DNA from: CAVTWH01 sp963794685 | Lineage (GTDB): Bacteria; Actinomycetota; Actinomycetes; Mycobacteriales; Micromonosporaceae | Direction: 5' to 3' | Length of the DNA: 64,000 nt | Assembly: GCA_963794685.1 (NCBI GenBank) | Contig: CAWCFK010000015.1 | Location: 186,001 to 250,000, forward strand | Shown: positions 37,621 through 46,559 of the stretch, in pieces | How positions within the stretch are numbered: the first letter of the stretch is position 1 | Layout of the letters: each line of letters begins with the position of its first letter | The notes under the pieces: model-generated | The model's database searches: none | Told to the model about the DNA's origin: nothing | Seen by the model: the letters and a program-made list of their open reading frames with translations, nothing else | Position numbers and translations under genes: made by a program

Positions 37621-39467
37621 GTGACCGCGACCAGGATGGCCACCGAGCAGCCCACCCTCGCGCCGGGGCGGAGACGTCGACCCCGGCCGGACGGGCCCGC
37701 CCTGGTCGCTCTGGCCCTCGGCCTGGCCGGCGTCGGGTACCGGCTGCTGGCTGCTGCTCAGCCACACCCCGCTGACCAACAGCGACGAGGCCACCATGGG
37801 GCTGGCCGCGCTGCACATCGCCCAGGGCAGCGACCACCCGGTCTTCTTCTACGGCCAGTACTACATGGGTACCCCCGAGGCGTACCTGGCCGCGCCGCTG
37901 TTCCGGCTGTTCGGCCCGTCAGTGCTGGCCCAGCGGCTGCCGGCGCTGCTGTGCTACGCGGCGTTCCTGGCGCTGGCGTACCAGTTGACCCGGCGGCTGT
38001 ACCGGCCGTGGCTGGCGGTGCTCGTGGTGGGGCTGCTGGCACTCGGCGCGGACCGGGTGATCCGGGACCAGTTGATCGCCGCCGGCGGGTACCCGGAGAT
38101 CATGCCGCTGGGCGCCGCCATCCTGCTGCTGGCCCTGTTGCTGGCGACCGGGCTACGACGGTGGCGGCTGGCGGCCTTCGGCGGCTGGGGACTGCTGGTC
38201 GGCCTGGTGCTCTGGGACGACTGGCTGATCGCCCCGTACGCGCTGGCCGGCGCGGTGCTGCTGGTCTACGGCTGCCGCCGCGAACTGCTCCGTTGGCCGG
38301 GTCTCGCGGTCGTGGTCGGCGCGGTGGTCGGCGCGCTGCCGGTGATCTACTTCAACCTGCGCGAACCCGGGCACAACACGCTCGACGCCTACCTGGCCAC
38401 CAGCAACGGCGGCCCGGCGCAGCCCCTGGCCGACCGGGTGCACGGCGCGGTGAGCGTCGGCATCACCTTGGCCAACGGCGGCTGCCAGCCCGGCCGCTGC
38501 GGCCCGGCGCAGCAGGCCGCCAGCTGGGTCTACCTGGCGCTGCTGCTGATCTCCGCCGGCTTGGCCGTCGCCGGCCTGTGGCGCCTGCGCAGTCTCACCC
38601 GCCGCCCGGGTCCAGTCGCCGGCCCCACCGTGGCGGCCGGGGCCAGCGCCGGGGTCAGCGCCGGGACCAGCGCTGGGACCAGCGCCGGGCCAACTGCCGG
38701 GACCGTTCCCGACGCGCAGGCGAACGCTGAGGCGGAGGCGGTCGCCGAGGCTGAGAGCATCGTCGGGGCGCAGGCGGCTGCCGGGAGTGCGGTCGCCGCC
38801 GGGCGGGCGGGGGTGCTGCTGGTGGCCAGGCTCTGCCTCGCCGGCGCAGCGCTGCTGACCATCGCCTTGTACGTGCGGGGGCCGTCGGCGGCGAGCGCGC
38901 CCCTGGAGAGCGCCAGGTACCTGGCCGTCACCCAGATCTCGCTGGCCGCCGGCGCTGTGGCCGCTGTGGCTGCTGCTACCCCGGCTGCGGGAGGCCGGGG
39001 CGTCGGCCGTCCGGCGGGTACCGGCGTTCGCTGCGGCGGCGCTGATCGTCGTGCTGGCCGGTGGAATGGTGGCCGCGCAGATCGGGGCGCTGGGCACGGT
39101 CGGCCGGGGGCGGACGGAACACCGCCAGGTGAGCGCGCTCGCCGACAGGCTGCGCGAGTTGGGCGTGACCGACGTCTACAGCGTCTACTGGACCTGCAAC
39201 AAGCTCACCTTCGCCACCGGCGAGGACGTGGTGTGCGCCGTGCTGGAGGACTCGCTGCGCCCCGGCTTCGACCGGTACCTGCCGTACCGGTACCGGGTCG
39301 ACGTCGCCCGCAGCCCGGCGTACGTCGCCCCCACCGATGACTCGCCGGAGTTCGAGGCGAACCTGCTGGGCTACTTCCGCCAGCAGGGGATCACCCCGAC
39401 GGTGACCGAGGTGCCCGGGTACCGGATCTATCAGGCCGACGGCCGGGTCGGCCTGCCGCTGCGCTGA
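37621..39467 (+). pseudogene. GT-C type membrane glycosyltransferase-like protein, two frameshifts
   Basis: About 614 aa repaired, with roughly ten transmembrane helices. The first loop has TNSDEATMGLAALHIAQG with an acidic pair, then FFYGQYYMGTPEAYLAAPLFRLFG, typical of ArnT/PMT-like GT39 enzymes that use polyprenyl-phosphate sugars. Frameshifts near 37745 and 38953 each need one base removed: LLSHTPLTNSDE and ALWPLWLLLPRLRE bridge the pieces. A Gly/Ala/Ser/Thr-rich linker lies at 38636-38700. Sugar and acceptor are unknown. GTG 37621 start. Confidence 0.75.
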
Positions 39468-39468
39468 C

Positions 39469-39509
39469 CACCGCCCCCGGACAACCCGAGCGGACATCCG
39501 GAGGCGGTG
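39469..39509. terminator. Hairpin between convergent genes
   Basis: CACCGCCCCCGGA (39469-39481) pairs with TCCGGAGGCGGTG (39497-39509) with one mismatch. It directly follows the membrane protein stop and also faces the end of the DUF4349 gene. Confidence 0.75.
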
Positions 39510-39522
39510 CGCGAAGCGCGGT

Positions 39523-40730
39523 TCAGTCTGACGTCTGGTCCGGCCGGCGCGTCTGGTCTGGCGCGGCCTCGTCCGGGGTCGCCTCGTCCGGGGCCGCTGC
39601 CTCCGGGCTACCGGCGTCCGGGGCTGCTGGCTCCGGGAGGGCCGGCTTCCCTGTCGCCGCGGGCGCATCGGACGGCGCGGGCGGAGTGGACGTTGCGGGC
39701 GGAGCGGACGGCGCGGGCGGAGTGGACGGTGCGGGCCGGTATCCGGCCGGCATTGACGGCCCGACGAACGCCGGGCGCGGGTGGCCGGCCGGGTGCCGGC
39801 CCGCCGACGGCTGAACCTGATCAGCAGCCACAGCGGTACGCCGATGAGAAGGGCGAACGGCAGCAGCGCGCCGAGCACCGTGACCAGTACCCGTAGCGAC
39901 GCGGTGAAGGCGTGCCAGCCGGACTCCAGACCGTTCAGGAAGCCACTTTTGTGCTTGGGTTTGCTGGCCGCCACTGCCTCCGGCCCGAGCAGGGTGACGC
40001 GTGATGGTGGACAGCGCGGCCTGGCCGGCCAGCGCCGCCTGCTGCGCCTTGAGCGACTCCAGGTCGGCCTCCCGCCGGGTCAGCTCACCCTCCACGCTGG
40101 TGATCTCGGCGATCGTGTTGGCCTGCGCCAGCAGCGCCCGGATCCGGTCCACGCTGGCCTGCTGGGTCTTGATCCGGGACTCCAGGTCGACCAGTTGCGC
40201 CGTCACGTCCTGGGCGGCGATCTGCCGGTGCTGCTCGGTGCCGAGCCGGCTGATCGCCTCCAGCGTGCTGGTGAACTTGTCGGCGGCGACCCGTACCACG
40301 ATCGTGGCGGTTGACCGGCGGGCGTCGCTGGTGCGCTCGTCGCCCGCGAGGTAGCCGCCCGCCCCGGCAGCCAGTCCTGCCAGTGAGTTCGCCTGGTCAT
40401 CCACATTGGACACCCGGACGCGTGATCGAGCCGGAGTAGACCACGTCCCGTTTTCCGTCCGACACCTCGGCGGGGTTGAGGAGCGGACCGCCCTTGCCTT
40501 CGGCCTCCGTCGCCGGCGGGCGCCTTCGCGGCCGGCGCCGCGCCGGCTGCGTTGCCGGTGTCGGCGTCCTGCTTGCTGCCGGCGTCGTACTGCACGCCGT
40601 CCGTGGTGCTGCCGTCGCGCTGGGACGATCCGCAGCCGGCCAGGGCGAGCGCCAGGGCCAACGCGCCGACCGTGAAAACTCCCATGCCCCGGCGGCGGCT
40701 GGCCGCCCACCGACTGGTTGCTGATCTCAT
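39523..40730 (-). pseudogene. DUF4349 domain lipoprotein, four frameshifts
   Basis: A membrane-anchored lipoprotein of unknown role. ATG 40730 opens a signal peptide ending in the lipobox LALAGCGSS. The DUF4349 region is clear: ITVRVSNVDDQANSLAGLAAGAGGYLAGDERT, ATIVVRVAADKFTSTLEAISRLG, a coiled coil (QLVDLESRIKTQQASVDRIRALLAQA, EITSVEGELTRREADLESLKAQQAALAGQAALSTI) and a C-terminal helix (LRVLVTVLGALLPFALLIGVPLWLLIRF). Pieces lie in different frames, with breaks near 40530, 40420, 40000 and 39785. The Pro-rich tail ends at 39523. Confidence 0.8.
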
Positions 40731-40855
40731 CTGTCCAACCCCTCAGACGTAACGCTTCAGAATCGCGCTTCCCTCATCGGACGCACCGCATCGGGCTCCC
40801 GGTTCCGGCAGACTGGCAGCGAAGCGGTCACGAATACGCGACGAGGAGGACGCCG

Positions 40856-41488
40856 ATGCGGATCACCAAGTACACGCACGCCTGCGTGCGGATCGAGCGG
40901 GACGCGGCAGTGCTGGTCATCGACCCGGGCAGCTTCTCCGAACGGGCGGCGCTGGACGGGGTGGACGCCATCCTGATCACCCACGAGCACATCGACCACC
41001 TGGACGTCGACGCGGTCGGCGACGCGCTGAGCAAGCGGCCGGGGACCCGGATCTACACCAACGCCGCCGTCGCGAAGCTCCTCACCGACCTGGGTGACGT
41101 GGTGGTCACGGTCGAGTCGGGGCAGGCGTTCGAGGCGGCCGGATTCGGGGTACGCGCGTACGGGGCCTGGCACGCGGTGATCCACCCCGATCTGGACCCG
41201 GTACCCAACCTGGGGTTCCTGGTGGAGGAGCAGATCTACCACCCGGGCGACTCGTTCGACGTGCCCGCTGACGCGACCGTGGACACCCTGTTCGTGCCGA
41301 TCACCGCGCCGTGGCTGAAGACCTCGGAGTCAATCGACTTCGTCCGCGCGGTGGCGCCCCGGCGGGCGTACGGGCTGCACGACGCGCTTGCCAACGACCT
41401 GATGGGCACCATGACCACCCGGCTGGTCGGCGGCCTGGGCGGCGCCGAGTACGCCCGGCTGGAACCCGGTACCACTGTGGATCTCTGA
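40856..41488 (+). CDS. UlaG-like metallo-beta-lactamase fold hydrolase
   Basis: A 210-aa member of the MBL-fold superfamily. The metal motif is THEHIDH, the N-terminus MRITKYTHACVRI is typical, and later histidines (AWHAVIHPD, YHPGDSF) complete the site. GAGGAGG lies 6 nt before ATG 40856. Substrate is unknown; such proteins act on phosphodiester, lactone or other bonds. The stop is 6 bp before the next gene, so they are probably co-transcribed. Confidence 0.88.
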   Translation: MRITKYTHACVRIERDAAVLVIDPGSFSERAALDGVDAILITHEHIDHLDVDAVGDALSKRPGTRIYTNAAVAKLLTDLGDVVVTVESGQAFEAAGFGVRAYGAWHAVIHPDLDPVPNLGFLVEEQIYHPGDSFDVPADATVDTLFVPITAPWLKTSESIDFVRAVAPRRAYGLHDALANDLMGTMTTRLVGGLGGAEYARLEPGTTVDL

Positions 41489-41493
41489 GTCCG

Positions 41494-42588
41494 ATGGCCG
41501 GCCCGGACTTCGACGAGGTAGCCGCACAGCTGTACGCGCTGCCGCCCGAGCGGTTCACCGCCGCCCGGGACGAGCAGGTCGCCGCCGCCCGGCAGGCCGG
41601 CGACCGGGAAACCGCCCGGCGACTGGCCGCGCTGCGCCGCCCGACGGTGGCCGCCTGGCTGGTCAACCTGCTCGCCATCGAGCGCCCCGACCTGGTGGAC
41701 GAGCTGTTGGCGCTGGCCGACCAGCTGCGCTCGGCCCAGCACGCGCTGCGCGGCGCCCAACTGCGCGAACTGTCCGCGCGCCGGCGCGCCACGGTGACCG
41801 GGCTGGCCGGTACCGCCCGGGAACTCGCGGTCGCCGCCGGCCGGCCGCCCGGTGAGCAGTTGCCGGTGGACGACGTGGTCGGCACGCTCAACGCGGCGCT
41901 GTCCGATCCCGAGGTGGCCGAGCGGGTACGCGCCGGGCGGCTGCTGCGCCCGGAGAGTTACGCCGGTTTCGGCGCGGAACCCGCTCTGCACGCCGTCCCC
42001 GATCTGCCCGAGTCCGAACTGGAGTCGGAGGCCGAACCCGACGACACCGGCGCCGGCGGGCACCGTGACCGTTCCCGTGGCGGGCCGGGCGGGGTTACCC
42101 CGCTCCGCTCCGACCGGCGCCGTGGCGGGGGAGAAGGGTCCGGCGGCCAGGCTGGCACGGGCGCCGGCTCGACCACCGCGGGTCCAGCGGACGGCGGGGT
42201 CTCGGCGGACGGCGGGGTCTCAGCGGACGGCGAGGTCTCAGCGGACGGCGGGGTCTCGGCGGCGGCGGCCGGCGGCGGTGGGGAGGTCGCGGGCGGGCCG
42301 CGCAGCCGGATCGGTGCGCCGATCCGGGCGCTGCGCTCGGTGGGCGGCCGGGCGGCCGGCGCGGCCCAGGCACGGGAGCGGCTGGCCGCCGCCCAGCAGG
42401 AGCTGGCCGCGTCCGAGGCCGAGCACCGGGCCGCGAGCGAGGCCGCAGAGGTCGCCGAGGCCAGACTTGCCCGGGTACGCGATGAGCACGCCCGCGCCCA
42501 GGCCCGGCTGAGTCGGGCCACCCAGGCCCGGCGATCCGCACAGCGGGCGGTGACTTTGGCGACCCGCCTGGTACCCCCGTCGTCCTGA
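41494..42588 (+). CDS. Conserved coiled-coil hypothetical protein
   Basis: A 364-aa protein with no named function. The N-terminal 150 residues are helical (RRPTVAAWLVNLLAIERPDLVDELLALADQLR), then comes a low-complexity Gly/Ser/Ala/Asp linker, and the C-terminus is a coiled coil (ARERLAAAQQELAASEAEHRAASEAAEVAEARLARVRDEHA). No signal peptide. ATG 41494 sits just after the metallo-hydrolase stop. It resembles a family of unknown role common in actinomycetes. Confidence 0.78.
   Translation: MAGPDFDEVAAQLYALPPERFTAARDEQVAAARQAGDRETARRLAALRRPTVAAWLVNLLAIERPDLVDELLALADQLRSAQHALRGAQLRELSARRRATVTGLAGTARELAVAAGRPPGEQLPVDDVVGTLNAALSDPEVAERVRAGRLLRPESYAGFGAEPALHAVPDLPESELESEAEPDDTGAGGHRDRSRGGPGGVTPLRSDRRRGGGEGSGGQAGTGAGSTTAGPADGGVSADGGVSADGEVSADGGVSAAAAGGGGEVAGGPRSRIGAPIRALRSVGGRAAGAAQARERLAAAQQELAASEAEHRAASEAAEVAEARLARVRDEHARAQARLSRATQARRSAQRAVTLATRLVPPSS
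42187..42258 (+). repeat. Four 18-bp in-frame tandem repeats
   Basis: Units start at 42187, 42205, 42223 and 42241 (GCGGACGGCGGGGTCTCG with single changes), encoding Ala-Asp-Gly-Gly/Glu-Val-Ser in the linker of the coiled-coil protein. Confidence 0.9.
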
Positions 42589-42703
42589 CCTGGGCGACCA
42601 GCCGGCGGCGACGGCGAGCACCGCAACTTTCGGGCAACGTGCGCCGACAATATGTCGAAACCGACAGTCGCGGCGGGTGGACATCGACCGGCACAATCCT
42701 CCT

Positions 42704-43453
42704 GTGACGCCGGAGCAGGCCGCCGCGCTGACCCGCGCGAGCATCGAGCAGCTCGGCTGTGCCTTTGCCGAGGACCCAGCAACATTGCGCCGAGCCCGGC
42801 AACTCGGGCTGACCGGGTGGGCGTTCTACCTCGTCGGCCGGGTCGGGGTGCTGGGCGACGTCGATCCGGTGGTGGTCGAAGCGGCGATCGGGCTGGTGGA
42901 CGGCGAGGCGGTCCGGGACGGCTGGACGGCGGCCTGCCAGGTCGCGCCGCCGGCCCAGGTGGCCCGGTACCACCGCGAGGAGTGCTGTCGCTGGGGGCGG
43001 GAGCGGCTGACCGTGTTCGACGGCGTCGCGAAGCTGGTCGACCTGGCCGGCCGGGTGGTGCGGGCGGCCGACCCGGCCGGAATGCCGCTGTTCGCGGCCT
43101 GGCGGGCGGTGTCCGCGCCGCTGGGCGAGGTCGGGGCCGACGCGGCGGTGCTGCTGCACCTGCTGCGCGAGTACCAGGCGGGCGCGCACCTGGTGGCCAT
43201 CCGGGCGGCCGGGCTGACGCCGCTGGAGGCGATCCTGGCCAGCCCGGAAGGCGAGGCCGGCGCGCTGACGGCCGGGTGGCTGCCGCCGTACCCGCAGCTG
43301 GGCCTCTCACTGCGCCGGCGCATCCAGGCTCAGGCGCTCACCGACCGGATCGTCGGCCAGGCGTACGCGGTGCTCGCCCAGGCCGAACGGGCGGAACTGG
43401 TCGAGTTGCTGACCGCCGCGCAGGGGTTCGCCACCGAACCGACGCCCGGCTGA
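42704..43453 (+). CDS. SCO6745-family-like hypothetical protein
   Basis: A 249-aa helical protein with the pattern LGLTGWAFYLVGRVGVLGDVDPVVVEAAIGLVDGEAVRDGW at residues 30-70, typical of a family in actinomycetes without known activity. Starts at GTG 42704, six bases after CACAAT, a possible leaderless -10. No signal peptide or metal motif is evident. Confidence 0.75.
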   Translation: MTPEQAAALTRASIEQLGCAFAEDPATLRRARQLGLTGWAFYLVGRVGVLGDVDPVVVEAAIGLVDGEAVRDGWTAACQVAPPAQVARYHREECCRWGRERLTVFDGVAKLVDLAGRVVRAADPAGMPLFAAWRAVSAPLGEVGADAAVLLHLLREYQAGAHLVAIRAAGLTPLEAILASPEGEAGALTAGWLPPYPQLGLSLRRRIQAQALTDRIVGQAYAVLAQAERAELVELLTAAQGFATEPTPG

Positions 43454-43460
43454 ATACCCT

Positions 43461-43475
43461 CCGCCACGGTGGCGG
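43461..43475. terminator. Palindrome between convergent genes
   Basis: CCGCCAC (43461-43467) and GTGGCGG (43469-43475) form a palindrome flanked by CCCTCC and GGGAGGG, so a longer stem is possible. It lies between the stops of the two convergent genes. Confidence 0.6.
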
Positions 43476-43480
43476 CCCCG

Positions 43481-43933
43481 TTACGGGAGGGCGGTGCTGG
43501 TGGGCCGGTCCCGCAGGCTCTCGACGTAGTCGACCGGGGCGCCCGCCTTCTCGGCGGCGTTGGCGATCTCGGTGAGGTACCACTGGGTCGGCAGGCCGCC
43601 CTCGTACCCGTTGAAGACGAAGACCCAGCCGGTCACGTCGCCGTCCAGGGTGGCGACCCGGACGTGCAGCTTGCGGTAGATGCCGGAGGTGACCCCCTCC
43701 ACCTGGTCGAGGTTCTCGGCGTCGCCGGGGTTCACGTCGTAGAGGGCGACGAAGACCCGGTCACCGGGGGACTCCACGATGGTGGTGACAGCCCCCTCGT
43801 ACCCCATGTCCGCTTCCGCGAAGGTCAGGCGCCAGCCTTCCAGCCAGCCCGTACCCATCATGGGAGAGTGTGGGCAGTATGCCCGCATGCGGGCGGGATC
43901 GAGGTTGGAGCCGTAGGCGGCGTAGTGACGCAC
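43481..43933 (-). CDS. Gamma-glutamylcyclotransferase-like protein
   Basis: A 150-aa GGCT-fold protein. The family N-terminus YAAYGSNLDPARM is clear, as are GWRLTFAEADMGYEGAVTTIVESPGDRVFVALYDV and a catalytic-type glutamate in LDQVEGVTSGIYRKL. GTG 43933 is chosen because TATCGT lies seven bases upstream (leaderless pattern). Substrate (gamma-glutamyl peptide or amine) is not determinable. Confidence 0.86.
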   Translation of the reverse strand: MRHYAAYGSNLDPARMRAYCPHSPMMGTGWLEGWRLTFAEADMGYEGAVTTIVESPGDRVFVALYDVNPGDAENLDQVEGVTSGIYRKLHVRVATLDGDVTGWVFVFNGYEGGLPTQWYLTEIANAAEKAGAPVDYVESLRDRPTSTALP

Positions 43934-43940
43934 GGCGATG

Positions 43941-43946
43941 ACGATA
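43941..43946 (-). promoter_or_regulatory. Leaderless -10 element of the GGCT-like gene
   Basis: TATCGT on the minus strand, seven bases before the GTG start at 43933. Confidence 0.5.
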
Positions 43947-44023
43947 TCTCGCCGGGCCGGTGAGAGAGAATACGACTGTGCGTGTCGACTATGGCGCACG
44001 GTGACGAATGTGGCGGAGGACCA

Positions 44024-45424
44024 GTGACTCAGGTTGTCATCATCGGCGGTGGGCCGGCCGGCTACGAGGCGGCGCTGGTGGCCGCGCAGCTCGACGCGGA
44101 GGTGACCGTGGTCGAGGCGTCCGGTGCCGGCGGCGCATGTGTGCTGTCCGACTGTGTCCCCTCGAAGACCTTCATCGCCTCGTCGGACGTGGTCACCGGG
44201 TACCGGGACACCGAGCAGTTCGGGGTCCGGCTGGGCGGGGCGAACGTCTCGGTTGACGCGGCAGCCGTCAACGACCGGGTGAAGCGGCTGGCGCTGGCCC
44301 AGTCCGGGGACATCTTCGCCAAGTTGGTGAAGGCGGGCGTGACCGTGGTGCACGGCAACGCGAAGCTCGGTGCCGACACGTTGGGTCACACCCACCGGAT
44401 CGAGATCACTCCGCTGCATGGTGACTCGCCGTATTCGATTGATGCCAACACGGTGCTGATCTCCACTGGCGCCACTCCCCGGGTGCTGCCCGACGCGGTA
44501 CCCGACGGCGAGCGCATCCTCACCTGGCGGCAGGTGTACGACCTGCCCGACTTCCCGGAGCACCTGATCGTGATCGGCTCGGGCGTCACCGGGGCCGAGT
44601 TCGCCTCCGCCTACCTGGCCATGGGGGTGCCGGTCACCCTGGTCTCCAGCCGGGACCGGGTGATGCCACACGAGGACGCCGACGCGGCCACCGCGATCGA
44701 GCAGGTGTTCCGGGGCCGGGGCATGACGATCCTGAACAACGCGCGGGCGCAGTCGGTGGTACGCACCGACACGGGGGTCCGGGTGGCGCTGGCCGACGGC
44801 CGTACCGTCGAGGGCTCGCACGCGCTGATGGCGGTCGGCTCCATCCCCAACACAGTCGGGCTGGACCTGGAGTCCTACGGCGTGACCGTGGCTGCCGGCG
44901 GGTACGTCACCGTGGACCGGATGTCGCGGACCAACGTGCCCGGCATCTACGCCGCCGGCGACTGCACCGGGCTGCTGCCGCTCGCCAGCGTCGCGGCGAT
45001 GCAGGGCCGGATCGCGATGTGGCACGCGCTCGGTGACGCGGTCGCCCCGCTCAAACTGAAGACGGTGGCCGCCAACGTGTTCACCAATCCGGAGCTGGCC
45101 TCGGTCGGGCTGTCCCAGAAGGACGTCGAGGCCGGCCTGGTCTCCGCCCGGATCGTCACCCTCTCCCTGGACGGCAACCCGCGTGCCAAGATGGCCGGCA
45201 TCCACGACGGCTTCGTGAAGCTGTTCTGCGGCGCGTCATCCGGCACGGTGCTCGGCGGCGTGGTGGTCGCGCCCCGGGCGAGTGAGCTGATCCTGCCGAT
45301 CGCGATGGCGGTCGCCAGCCAGCTCTCGGTGGACGAGCTGGCCCACACCATCACCATCTACCCGTCGCTGTCCGGCTCCATCGCCGAAGCCGCCCGCCAA
45401 CTCATGCGCCACGAGTCCTCCTGA
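44024..45424 (+). CDS. lpdA: NAD(P)H-quinone dehydrogenase, LpdA type
   Basis: A 466-aa flavoprotein disulfide reductase. FAD motif VVIIGGGPAGYEAALVA, redox cysteines in GGACVLSDCVPSKTF, NAD(P) motif VIGSGVTGAEFASAY and FAD motif YAAGDCTGLLPLAS. The C-terminus has TIYPSLSGSIAEAARQL instead of the His-Glu base of lipoamide dehydrogenases. This matches M. tuberculosis LpdA (Rv3303c), which reduces quinones and is not a lipoamide dehydrogenase. GTG 44024 with GGAGGA upstream. Confidence 0.9.
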   Translation: MTQVVIIGGGPAGYEAALVAAQLDAEVTVVEASGAGGACVLSDCVPSKTFIASSDVVTGYRDTEQFGVRLGGANVSVDAAAVNDRVKRLALAQSGDIFAKLVKAGVTVVHGNAKLGADTLGHTHRIEITPLHGDSPYSIDANTVLISTGATPRVLPDAVPDGERILTWRQVYDLPDFPEHLIVIGSGVTGAEFASAYLAMGVPVTLVSSRDRVMPHEDADAATAIEQVFRGRGMTILNNARAQSVVRTDTGVRVALADGRTVEGSHALMAVGSIPNTVGLDLESYGVTVAAGGYVTVDRMSRTNVPGIYAAGDCTGLLPLASVAAMQGRIAMWHALGDAVAPLKLKTVAANVFTNPELASVGLSQKDVEAGLVSARIVTLSLDGNPRAKMAGIHDGFVKLFCGASSGTVLGGVVVAPRASELILPIAMAVASQLSVDELAHTITIYPSLSGSIAEAARQLMRHESS

Positions 45425-45525
45425 CACCTCCCGACTGCAGGCTCGCGTGCGGGTGCGACCGACCTGATCAGGAAGTGGCCGACCCGGGCGAGCCGATGAT
45501 GTCGTCCGGTCAGCGGTGGGCGATG

Positions 45526-45553
45526 ACCGGCCGCCCGGTTCCGGGCGGCCGGT
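45526..45553. terminator. Perfect hairpin between convergent lpdA and VOC genes
   Basis: ACCGGCCGCCCGG (45526-45538) is followed by TT and its full reverse complement CCGGGCGGCCGGT (45541-45553). It sits 100 bp after lpdA and 8 bp before the end of the convergent gene. Confidence 0.8.
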
Positions 45554-45561
45554 GGGGCGGA

Positions 45562-46275
45562 TCAGGTGGTGAGGCAGAAGGGGTGGCCGGCCGGGTCGGC
45601 GAAGACCCGGAAAGTCTCGCCGCCGCCGTCCAGCCGGGATGCGCCCAGCTCCAGTGCGCGGGCCTCGCCCGCGTCGAGGTCCTCGACGATGATGTCGAGG
45701 TGGGCCTGCTGCGGGCGGGCCGGGTCCGGCCACTGCGGCGGGTTGTAGTCGCTGATCTGCTGGAACATCACGCTCTTGCCTTCGCCGGCGATGAGCGCGC
45801 CCTCCGGGCCGTCGTAGGTGACCTCCATGCCCGTCAGGTCACCGTAGAAGTGGGCTAGCGCCGAGGCGTCGGGTGCGTCGATGGTGGCTGCGAACAGCCC
45901 CATCCCCGGCCCCAGGCCGTCGCGCTGGCACAGGTCGAAGGGGTGGCCGGCCGGGTCGGCCAGGGTGATCCAGGTGGCGCCGTCAGCCAGCCGGGTGGCG
46001 CCGAGAGCGACCGCCCGCTCGGCCGCCGCCTGGTGCCCGTCGACCGTCAGGTCGAGGTGGAACTGCTGCGGGCGCTGCTGACCGGGCCACTGCGGCGCGA
46101 CATGGTCCGGTGCGAGCTGGAAGGCGATCTCCTGGCCGTCCCCGGTCTGCATCGTGATCCAGTCGGGTTCGGTCCGGACGATCTTCCAGCCGGTGAGTTC
46201 GGCGTAGAAGTTGGCGAGGCCTTCGATGTCCGGTGCGTCGAGCGCGACGAGTTCGAGGCGTCCTGTCACAGTCAT
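45562..46275 (-). CDS. VOC (glyoxalase-like) family protein, two-domain
   Basis: A 237-aa protein with two tandem vicinal-oxygen-chelate modules: residues 1-115 (LELVALDAPDIEGLANFYAELTGW... ITLADPAGHPFDLC) and 120-237 (GLFAATIDAPDASALAHFYGDLTGM... RVFADPAGHPFCLT). Such proteins include glyoxalases, dioxygenases and antibiotic-binding resistance proteins; the residues here do not decide which. ATG 46275 follows AGGATGAG. Confidence 0.86.
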   Translation of the reverse strand: MTVTGRLELVALDAPDIEGLANFYAELTGWKIVRTEPDWITMQTGDGQEIAFQLAPDHVAPQWPGQQRPQQFHLDLTVDGHQAAAERAVALGATRLADGATWITLADPAGHPFDLCQRDGLGPGMGLFAATIDAPDASALAHFYGDLTGMEVTYDGPEGALIAGEGKSVMFQQISDYNPPQWPDPARPQQAHLDIIVEDLDAGEARALELGASRLDGGGETFRVFADPAGHPFCLTT

Positions 46276-46403
46276 ACGTCTCATCCTGCCCCCACCCCCC
46301 GACATTTGGCCGGACCTGGGCGTTTGCGGCCGGCCGCCGGCCGTGGGGACGGCGCAGGCGCGGCGCGGGCGATAACCGTTCGCGGGACGGGGTCCGCCGC
46401 CGC

Positions 46404-46409
46404 TAGCCT
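46404..46409 (+). promoter_or_regulatory. Leaderless -10 element of the ThrRS leader
   Basis: TAGCCT, followed by seven bases and ATG 46417. The transcript should begin at or next to the leader peptide start codon. Confidence 0.6.
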
Positions 46410-46416
46410 TCGGGGC

Positions 46417-46473
46417 ATGGTCGCAGTGCTGGTTACGACGACGCCGGAGGTACCCGGCGTCGTGCAGTGCTGA
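46417..46473 (+). CDS. Threonine-rich leader peptide of the ThrRS gene
   Basis: An 18-codon ORF, MVAVLVTTTPEVPGVVQC, ending in TGA 46471-46473. Codons 7-9 are three consecutive Thr codons (ACG ACG ACG, 46435-46443), placed at the base of a hairpin and upstream of a strong terminator-like stem. The downstream gene is a threonyl-tRNA synthetase. This is the layout of ribosome-mediated attenuation, where a ribosome stalls on Thr codons if charged tRNA-Thr is scarce. Confidence 0.7.
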   Translation: MVAVLVTTTPEVPGVVQC

Positions 46474-46535
46474 CCTGATCCACTCAGCCAACCGCCCCGG
46501 GCACCGCGCCCGGGGCGGTTCGGCGTGCGGTGCCC
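46438..46535 (+). promoter_or_regulatory. Candidate threonine attenuator with competing stems
   Basis: Three stems are visible. Stem A pairs ACGACGCCGG (46438-46447) with CCGGCGTCGT (46454-46463) and buries two Thr codons. Stem B pairs AACCGCCCCGGGC (46490-46502) with GCCCGGGGCGGTT (46508-46520), perfect over 13 bp with a 5-nt loop, and looks like the terminator. Stem C pairs GGGCACCGC (46499-46507) with GCGGTGCCC (46527-46535) and cannot coexist with B. CCCGG (46453-46457) in stem A can also pair with CCGGG (46497-46501) in B. The structures were found by eye; energies were not computed. Confidence 0.65.
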
Positions 46536-46559
46536 TCAAACTCCACGAGGAGCACAGCC

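Noticed and set aside
46438..46535. T-box riboswitch upstream of thrS
   Set aside because: No AG-bulge, specifier loop or T-box consensus is visible; a coding leader with Thr codons explains the region better.
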